A stretch of 64,000 bases of DNA from Glandiceps talaboti (Eukaryota; Hemichordata; Enteropneusta; Spengelidae). A program made the position numbers and the translations under genes. Every line of letters starts with the position of its first letter. The stretch's first letter is position 1. The stretch lies in assembly GCF_964340395.1 (NCBI RefSeq), contig NC_135564.1, forward strand, positions 2,135,501 through 2,199,500, in the 5' to 3' direction. Positions 1-64,000 of this stretch are shown in pieces. The notes beneath the pieces are model-generated. The model did not search any database, was not told the DNA's origin, and saw nothing but the letters and a program-made list of their open reading frames with translations.

Positions 1-1116
1 ATGGTAAGGTACTGTCTTGTCTGTACAGTGTCTTGGTGTATGGCTTGATGTAGTGTATCTAAATGTTCAATGGGTAAGGTATTGTCTTGTTTGTACAGTG
101 TCTTGGTGTATGGCTTGATGTAGTGTATCTAAATGTTCAATGGTAAGGTATTGTCTTGTTTGTACAGTGTCTTGGTGTATGGCTTGATGTAGTATATCTA
201 AATGTTCAATGGTAAGGTACTGTTTGTACAGTGTCTTGGTGTATGGCTTGATGTAGTGTATCTAAATGTTCAATGGGTAAGGTACTGTCTTGTTTGTACA
301 GTGTCTTGGTGTATGGCTTGATGTAGTGTATCTAAATGTTCTATGGTAAGGTACTGTTTGTACAGTGTCTTGGTGTATGGCTTGATGTAGTGTATCTAAA
401 TGTTCAATGGTATTGTCTTGTTTGTACAGTGTCTTGGTGTATGGCTTGATGTAGTGTATCTAAATGTTGAATGGTAAGGTATTGTCTTGTTTGTACAGTG
501 TCTTGGTGTATGGCTTGATGTAGTGTATCTAAATGTTCAATGGTAAGGTACTGTCTGTACAGTGTCTTGGTGTATGGCTTGATGTAGTGTATCTAAATGT
601 TCAATGGTAAGGTACTGTCTTGTTTGTACAGTGTCTTGGTGTATGGCTTGATGTAGTGTATCTAAATGTTCAATGGTAAGGTATTGTCTTGTTTGTACAG
701 TGTCTTGGTGTATGGCTTGATGTAGTGTATCTAAATGTTCTATGGTAAGGTATTGTCTTGTTTGTACAGTGTCTTGGTGTATGGCTTGATGTAGTGTATC
801 TAAATGTTCAATGGTACAGTGTCTTGGTGTATGGCTTGATGTAGTGTATCTAAATGTTCAATGGTAAGGTACTGTCTTGTCTGTACAGTGTCTTGGTGTA
901 TGGCTTGATGTAGTGTATCTAAATGTTCAATGGTATTGTCTTGTTTGTACAGTGTCTTGGTGTATGGCTTGATGTAGTGTATCTAAATGTTGAATGGTAA
1001 GGTATTGTCTTGTTTGTACAGTGTCTTGGTGTATGGCTTGATGTAGTGTATCTAAATGTTCAATGGTAAGGTACTGTCTGTACAGTATCTTGGTGTATGG
1101 CTTGATGTAGTGTATC
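1..1116. repeat. 70-bp minisatellite array, about 17 units
   Basis: About 17 tandem copies of a unit of roughly 63-72 bp. Each contains the constant core CTTGGTGTATGGCTTGATG followed by TAGTGTATCTAAATGTT. Units differ mainly by small deletions in the GGTAAGGTACTGTCTTGT segment. The array is cut by the left edge of the window, so its full length is unknown. It ends near 1116, where the last unit runs into unique sequence. A block near 408-560 recurs near 929-1085 with the same order of unit variants, which points to a higher-order duplication of about 520 bp. No coding potential is seen. Confidence 0.95.
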
Positions 1117-1385
1117 AGTAGCTAACGTCACATACAAATTGAAGGGTAGTTAAAATGTTGAAATTATGGAGACATAAGTTTATGTCTATATTCTCAAATA
1201 TTTTGACATTGTCATGTTTTATGTTTATATTAATAGGACACTTTCAAAGGTTGATTTGATTCTGTGATTAGTTTGATCAATTATGTTGACACATGTCACT
1301 GGAAATGTTTAAATAGATGTTGGCCACACATGTATGTATGAATATTACTCGGGAGTTTACATGTCGATCTGTATGTCATAGATTT

Positions 1386-1476
1386 ACACACACACATACA
1401 TACACGCATACATACGTACGTACGTACGTACGTACGTATACATACATACATACACATACATAAGTACACACACACA
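1386..1476. repeat. CA / TACA / ACGT simple repeat
   Basis: Short CA and TACA runs flank an uninterrupted self-complementary ACGT run of about seven units near 1414-1438. The open frames here are only translations of the repeat. Confidence 0.9.
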
Positions 1477-3253
1477 ATGAATGCTGACAACAAAGTATTC
1501 TTCTTATTAAGAATGGCACATGTATTTGTTCTAAATAAATGCTATGTACATGAACTGATAAAGAGGCAACATAAAACAAGAAAATAAGTTGTCGGGTTGG
1601 TACACACATTTTCCACCATATTAAAAACTGATGTTGACAAAAATGCTGGAAACAGGAAATGACTTTTTCAAGGTATATTAAGACAAAAAAATGTCAACAC
1701 GGTCTAATGGTTTGTGCCCAGTAGAAACTGATATGATATAATGAACTGTCTTTAAATTATTACTGATATGAGAAAGAAATGGCTGAAGCCCCTGGAACTC
1801 AGCATATGCATACCCCAAAACCATTGCTGTGCCATCATTCAAATATTTGATTTCGATTTATTTATAAAATTGTACCTACACTTTCACCAGCAGCATGCAA
1901 TGAATACGTGCCTAAAAATACTGAGTTTTTCCCCTATTATTACTAAATTTCTAACAGGATTCAAACGTAAAGGCAGAAAATAAACGTGAAAAGTTATATC
2001 AGATTGCAAGACATTATGCAAATTACTGCCATTGCTTTGTTTAGAATAAATGTATAAAAGTCCTATTTTTTTGAATCTACTAAAAGGTGGGTGGAGATGC
2101 TCTCTAAACTAACGACAATGTTTTATTGTCAATTAAACGTGCAAAGAATGAAATGGTATTACACAATTAAACAAAAGAGGAATTATGATTTGCTAAAAAT
2201 CCTTACCAGGCACATGGTTTAAAACGAATAACCATTTTTCAAAAAAAGTAGAAACAAAAAAAAAATAACAAACAAAAACCACTAGGCTGAGAGTGGATTC
2301 AGACAGTGAGGATGTTTTGATTGAGAAACCACAAAGCCTCCAAATTTCACTCATTTTAAGACATAAATTACATAAACTACAAAATATTCTCTTCAGTACG
2401 TTTGTAGACCAAAACTTGAAATAGAGCACTCTTTAGCAATATTGAGAGGATGAGAAAAATATATATATTAAGTTTTTAATCATTGTTATTTTTTTTGCAA
2501 CTGTGCAAGATTTTTGGGTCAGCATGGTGTGACCACAGTTTTCTTTTTTGGAATTCAGTGGACTATGTCCTCTGAACTAGATTGTACTGAAGCTTGATAA
2601 ATCTACATATTTCTCTCAAATACTTCATAAATATGCAATAAATTCCATTCTGTGTTTTTCTCTCTTTAAGTTATTTGCTGTTAAAAAGTTCTGCACCCTC
2701 TTGGATCCAAACAAGAGTTGGATTTCATCCTTTGTCATCGTCAACGTGATGTGGGTCTGATTCGCACAGACTGGAGGAAGACTCTGGTCGTCAAGGTAAC
2801 GTATGCAGTGTTTTTTTGTAGACAATCTTGAACATATTGTGACTTTGTAAGTTCATTTTTTTTCTTGTTTTCATATTTAAAAAGCTACAAATTTTGGATT
2901 TTCTGAGCTGTGACCTGGCTGAGAGTGAAGTTACCTTTCCTCCCTTAGTCCTGCCAACCCCGTGTCTTGTATTGGTGCAGTCTTTTGGACTGAACCATGT
3001 TGTGTAGACGTGAGGGGTGGCCAGGCTATCACACAAGTGACCCACTATATGGCAGACAAAAACAACATAACATTCTGGTTCCTGCATGTGCCAAACAGCA
3101 TAAAGCCATGATTATTTATAAAGTAAATAAAACTTCAAAATATACTATAACCAGCCAAACAAACGACCTTCTCAGGTTTTTATAGTTGGTTCTGTTTTTG
3201 TTATATCTCTGACAAATGCCTCACTGGTGTCTGAAAACTGCACAAGTTCTATT

Positions 3254-3259
3254 TTTATT
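3254..3259 (-). promoter_or_regulatory. candidate polyadenylation signal AATAAA
   Basis: The plus strand reads TTTATT, so the minus-strand transcript would carry AATAAA about 545 nt after the long-form stop. A second copy at 3772-3777 lies only about 23 nt after that stop and would leave an unusually short 3' UTR. Such hexamers are common by chance in AT-rich DNA. Confidence 0.2.
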
Positions 3260-3799
3260 AAGTATATAGCAATGCTGTTTTTTTTTTTTTAAATTGTGTA
3301 CGGATTTTCCATATCTTTTTCAGTAACAAAATGAGGTAAAGACTGAGTGAAAAATGCTCACTTTTTAACTCTTTTTATCTCTCCTAGATCTGTTTCCCCC
3401 ATTCTATTCTAGCCTAGCAACCATGAAGAACTCTACAACTCGTCTACTTTCCCCAACAGGATCAAAAAAAATTTTGTCATCTTGATTGTTATACAAGTTC
3501 CTCATCTAGAACGATAAATAAGTATAAAATTCCTCCGATGATTTGTCTCGTTTTGTTCTCCTTCAAAGAGAACTTGAGTTGGTTACTTTTTTAGTTTAAG
3601 GTATCAGAGTCAATAATCTCAAAAAAATCTATTTCTTGTTTTGATTCCATCACAGCACCCAAGTTTGATTTACCATTGCCATGACAACAACAGACGAATA
3701 TCCACAAGAGTTCTCTTTTGGCGAGTGTTCTCCACTTAGTCCTGGGAGCTGTCTTTGATATACACTCAGACTTTATTGTTTGTTTTTTTCTGAGAATCA

Positions 3800-59886
<56,087 letters not shown>

Positions 59887-61232
59887 CTATATGTAGGGGA
59901 AAAGAGAATAGTCGGTTAAATCACCATAGTTTACATATATCAACATTACAGCTAACACAGAGAGAGAGAGAGAGGATAGATGCCTATCACTTTTATCTCA
60001 TATCACTACATGTACATGAACAAGGATTTTCATATCACCAAGTCTCTACATGGCTGTAATCATATACTGTGTCTCTAGTGCCATGTTCTCTGTTTACGAT
60101 AACACACAGATCTTCACAGATAGCCTTCTTATTAAATCCTGTATGAGTTAGTGCTTAATTCATCACAAACAATCTGGTATTATAAGCGGCACTTTTCCTT
60201 CAGTATCTAAATACATGTTAAGCTCTGAGTAGTACTCTGGCACGACAACGTACAGTTTTGCCAGCATGTTTCCCTCAATTTACTCAAATAGTCTGCGTCT
60301 AGAGTCAGTTTTCGTGTTACAATTTACAAAATCTAAATTCTGTATATATTCTATCTTTCTTATATTTTCCCATCATATGATGTATATTATATTACTGAAA
60401 TAATTTACATCTTTACACCTGGAGTCAAAACTTAGTATGTATATTATACATCTGACTAAATTTGCATTTTAACATCTGGGATTAACTTAATTGATACAAT
60501 AAATCTGCATGTTGTCAATCTACATTAAATTGTAATATTACACTAAAACACTACATACAGCTGTCTTCAGTTTTTGAATGCAAAATCTCGTACCATAATG
60601 TTTGCATTTAGTTTATATTTAAATGAGTGGTGACACTGGGGAGGGTGGAGGGGAGGGGGGGGGGGGGGTTGCCTGATTGACATGCCTCATATTGTATCAT
60701 CTCTCACATACAATATTATAACTTATCAGACATTATAGATCCAAAATCAAAATAAATTTCTGAGGATACTATGAAGTGAAAATAAATTCAGAACACCCTT
60801 GGTGTCTACAAGTATGGATGAATAAATAATTTATATATCATCTAACTGCAAAATCGCAGACAGTAGTGGTTTATTCTGGTCAAGTCTGTTTTTATATTTC
60901 TGTTTTAATATAAACAAACCAAAACATAAATAGCAGTGGATATCAATATGACAACATTTATTAAATATAAAAGACATCGACTTTAACAGTTGTTACATAG
61001 ATCTATATGTATATAAAAGCCAACATGTGTTTACAATATATATATATATATATATATATAAAATCTCAGATTGTCCAAATTTAGGAATCTTTAACAGACT
61101 ATTTTACTGTACAGTATAGATACTCACTGGTTTATGTCATCATTATTATGATAACTACCATGGAATAAAATAATGAATTTTAGACAATCTTTTAGATTTA
61201 ACTGGTCTCTTCATGTGTACTCAAATTTCAAC

Positions 61233-61233
61233 C

Positions 61234-61274
<41 letters not shown>

Positions 61275-61443
61275 TCACTCACGCATTTAACCATGCACAC
61301 ATGCACTGCACACACGTACACACTGCACATACACACACATTCAATCATGTACATGCATGCACCACACACACACACACAATCACTCATTCAATCATGCATG
61401 CACGCACGCATCACACACACGCATTCAATCATGTATATGCACA

Positions 61444-61493
<50 letters not shown>

Positions 61494-61586
61494 ACACATT
61501 CAATCATGCATGCATGCATGCAAACACCATACACACATACATACATTCAATCAGCATTCAATCATGCATGCATACTTCATGCACGC

Positions 61587-61625
<39 letters not shown>

Positions 61626-61645
61626 CATACATATACACACACTAA
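61233..61645. repeat. CA array with ATTCAATCATGCATGCA units
   Basis: Long CA tracts alternate with five or six copies of a segment containing TTCAATCATGCATGCA. This gives a compound repeat and His/Thr-rich open frames without biological support. Confidence 0.95.
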
Positions 61646-63142
61646 TAATTTAATAAGCTAATCTGTTCATGTTACTATTATGTTTTTTTAAATCAGACTA
61701 GCTTGACAAAAAAGTGATTTCTCTTTGACTGGTATCTGAGCATATGCTACAAATGTAGAATTCTTCTCTCTCTTTCCCCTCAACATTGCACTAGATTCCC
61801 TTACAAATACCATACCAGGCACATCCCACTTCAAAAAAGAAAAAAACATTTCTGCAATAAACATGGTGTAATATAAACGATCAACTGATATCCACAAACG
61901 TGAAATATTAGCCGATGCTATAAATAAACATTGCTTTACTACAAGGGTTGGGGCGATAGGTAACAATATACTGCTAACATGAATACTGCCATTACACTCG
62001 TGACACTGTAAGATGGATGAAAGGGGCCGGCCTGCCACAGTTCCTGTGATTTAATGCTTTCATATGATCTGGTGATGACAGATCAAAAGGGTCTGTCTAA
62101 AATAGGCCAAAACAAAACTATGCTGGATACTGCAGGTTTATAAATACTGACAGAATAGCTACAGTCTAGCTCCTTTTGTTTAGTTATGGCTATTCCAATA
62201 AAATTATGTGATCAGTTCATATCAAATATTACGATTTCCTTTCACACTAAACACTAACTAATACTGTAATCTCTATAAACACTACATTCTACAGATATTT
62301 CCTAAACATCAAAAACTGAGTTTGAACTTGAAGAATAAATTAGGAAACTTCTAAATATTTGAATCAGAAATGTGTATTGATTGGCACATCTTGCTTTGAG
62401 ATAAAATATACCACATTAAACTGTTATCGGACGGGCAAACATTAACACATGATGAATATCACGTTGCCATATGTACAATAGCTCAAACTACCATTTCTTA
62501 CGATTTGTCACGTCACACTAAACAAAACCTGAATATCAATGGAGTAATCATTTTAAAATTAGCAAGACATTATTTACAAACATGGAACATACCCGTTACA
62601 TTGGTGAAAAAGTTGTTGTTGTTTTTCTGGTAGTAAATTATCATACCAGTACCCTCTGAAACTCTGAATTTCATGAAGCGAGAAGCTACACATTCCTCTT
62701 TGGTACTGAACTTTCACATAGAGTGTTTTGGATGGTATAAATACATCTACATTTAGACTATAATTGTGACTCGAACCAGTTTTGTCCCGAATATGCTGGT
62801 ATGACCACTAAAATAGTCTGTCTATTTGAAATACAAGTATTTTAGCTTTGTTCATGTCAATATAAATCCTGCTAAAATCCTGTCCACAACTGTAATTATA
62901 TACCAGGTGAAGTTAACTTTACCACAAACCAATGTAGATGGTAATAGTTAAGATATATATTTAGAATTATAAATTTTATCATGCCACATCATCAGTCCAT
63001 TTCAATATCTAAGTCTTCTGTATACCTGTTAATATTATCTAGCAATATAATTTTCAGAAATTTGTTTGAAAAAAATATAAAAAGAATATCTTTTCCTTGA
63101 ATAAATTCTTAATTAAACACCCAAACTATCATCCATCAAATG

Positions 63143-63387
<245 letters not shown>

Positions 63388-63550
63388 TTGAACATTCTTT
63401 AAACATGATTGTTCTGCATTCAATTCAGTAGTGCTGCAAAAGGAAAATACAAATGAAATATAGGAACTATGCAACTTTAGATATACCGAAAAATGTAATG
63501 TGCTATGATGAAGAAAGACAAAACAAGAGAAACGAGAAGTACACTCTTAC

Positions 63551-63607
63551 TGGCACGTAATAGTAGATCCGCGGACACAGCCATAGTAGATTATGAAACA
63601 TCGCCAT
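63551..63607 (-). CDS. TCF4/TCF12: candidate alternative first exon A
   Basis: ATG 63607 opens 19 codons, MAMFHNLLWLCPRIYYYVP, ending exactly at a TGCCA|GTAAGA donor in phase 0. An in-frame TGA lies eight codons upstream of the ATG, so it behaves as a start rather than an internal coding exon. The next exon, 59742-59886, begins in phase 0. The short aromatic peptide ending in YYY resembles exons B and C in style, but sequence identity is too low to prove homology. It could be a chance ATG-plus-donor. Confidence 0.4.
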
Positions 63608-64000
63608 GAAGCACACAAATAGTACGGATCAGATGCCAAATGCCAATAACAGGATTGGACATACACTGTGTATACCAATGGTAAAGTGTTACCAATGTAG
63701 CGTGTGTCTCATTTCACACGACGAAGCAACAGTTTAATGTCGTGTATACATCACACATCATCTAGCGACCCTTCTTTCAATTGAAGCGGTTTCACTTGCC
63801 CAATTGCAAATGAATCTGAAAAACCCTTCACTATCTATGACAAATGATTTGCTGTGTGGATAATATTAATCGAGAACCATTAATTGATGGCTCTGCAAAT
63901 TGGAAAATGATCTCTTAACCAACAGCGTAAACACTGCAAGACGGCAAAGATCCTCAATAAAAAAAAAACTTGGTGATGAATAGGTAGAACAATTTCCTCT
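63608..64000 (-). promoter_or_regulatory. candidate promoter region upstream of exon A
   Basis: Complex, repeat-free sequence with paired homeodomain-type sites (GATAATATTAATCGAG, CATTAATTGATGG), CAATTG elements, and ACAAATGATTTGC. No TATA box is obvious. The region is cut by the window edge. The promoter role depends on exon A being real. Confidence 0.3.

Larger units (their letters stand above)
1117..3799. other. 3' flank / possible 3' UTR of the E-protein gene
   Basis: No confident gene is seen between the minisatellite and the E-protein stop codons. The part next to 3800 is probably 3' UTR on the minus strand. AATAAA hexamers read on the minus strand occur at 3772-3777 and 3254-3259. A complex stretch at about 2690-2795 is open on both strands (a plus-strand reading contains QELDFILCHRQRDVG). 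I recognise neither reading, so neither is called as a gene. The remainder is AT-rich without clear structure. Confidence 0.5.

Noticed and set aside
61173-61661. His/Thr-rich open frames
   Set aside because: Translation of the CA compound repeat.

Overview
The window is eukaryotic genomic DNA from an animal, most likely an invertebrate. It is AT-rich, with short GT-AG exons in long introns and many microsatellites and minisatellites. Nothing is prokaryotic: no operons, no CRISPR, and no long intronless genes. I cannot fix the phylum from the sequence alone. The encoded protein is equally close to vertebrate TCF12 and TCF4, which fits a single pre-duplication invertebrate E-protein gene.

One gene can be reconstructed. 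It lies on the minus strand from about 63.6 kb down to 3.8 kb and encodes a class I bHLH transcription factor (E protein; TCF3/TCF4/TCF12/Daughterless family). Fourteen shared exons were found by matching conserved E-protein segments and checking splice sites and phases. Each junction keeps the frame: exons 1-14 sum to 1857 nt with the short C-terminus or 2115 nt with the long one, both divisible by three. In order the exons carry a Ser/Pro/Tyr-rich segment, a basic nuclear-localisation-like microexon, the middle region, the AD2/loop-helix segment (exons 6-7), the QSRMEERLDDAI segment, an acidic segment, the bHLH domain (exon 12), the RNLNPKAACLKRREEEK tail (exon 13) and a divergent C-terminus. 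The usual AD1-encoding 5' exons were not found and probably lie beyond 64000.

The most interesting feature is a set of three candidate alternative first exons: A near 63.6 kb, B near 45.6 kb and C near 10.6 kb. Each encodes a short aromatic- and Cys-containing peptide that starts with ATG and ends exactly at a phase-0 donor. Each sits just upstream of a shared exon that begins in phase 0. B matches the N-terminus of vertebrate HEBAlt/TCF4-A in sequence, splice position and phase. C would give a short protein with only the acidic, bHLH and C-terminal segments. A second point is the last exon, where acceptors 20 nt apart would give two unrelated C-termini.

The rest is intron and 3' flank: a 70-bp minisatellite (1-1116), an exact 32-bp minisatellite starting 13 nt inside an intron (31289-31704), a 35-bp minisatellite (42.9-43.5 kb), several diverged tandem repeats, a ~195-bp near-perfect palindrome beside a small inverted-repeat element (19.0-19.4 kb), a possible LINE 3' tail (15.8-16.1 kb), and long CT, CA, GGT, CTGT and GA tracts. 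Some complex, non-repetitive intron stretches, notably upstream of exons A and B, look like candidate regulatory sequence. No second protein-coding gene, tRNA or rRNA could be supported.
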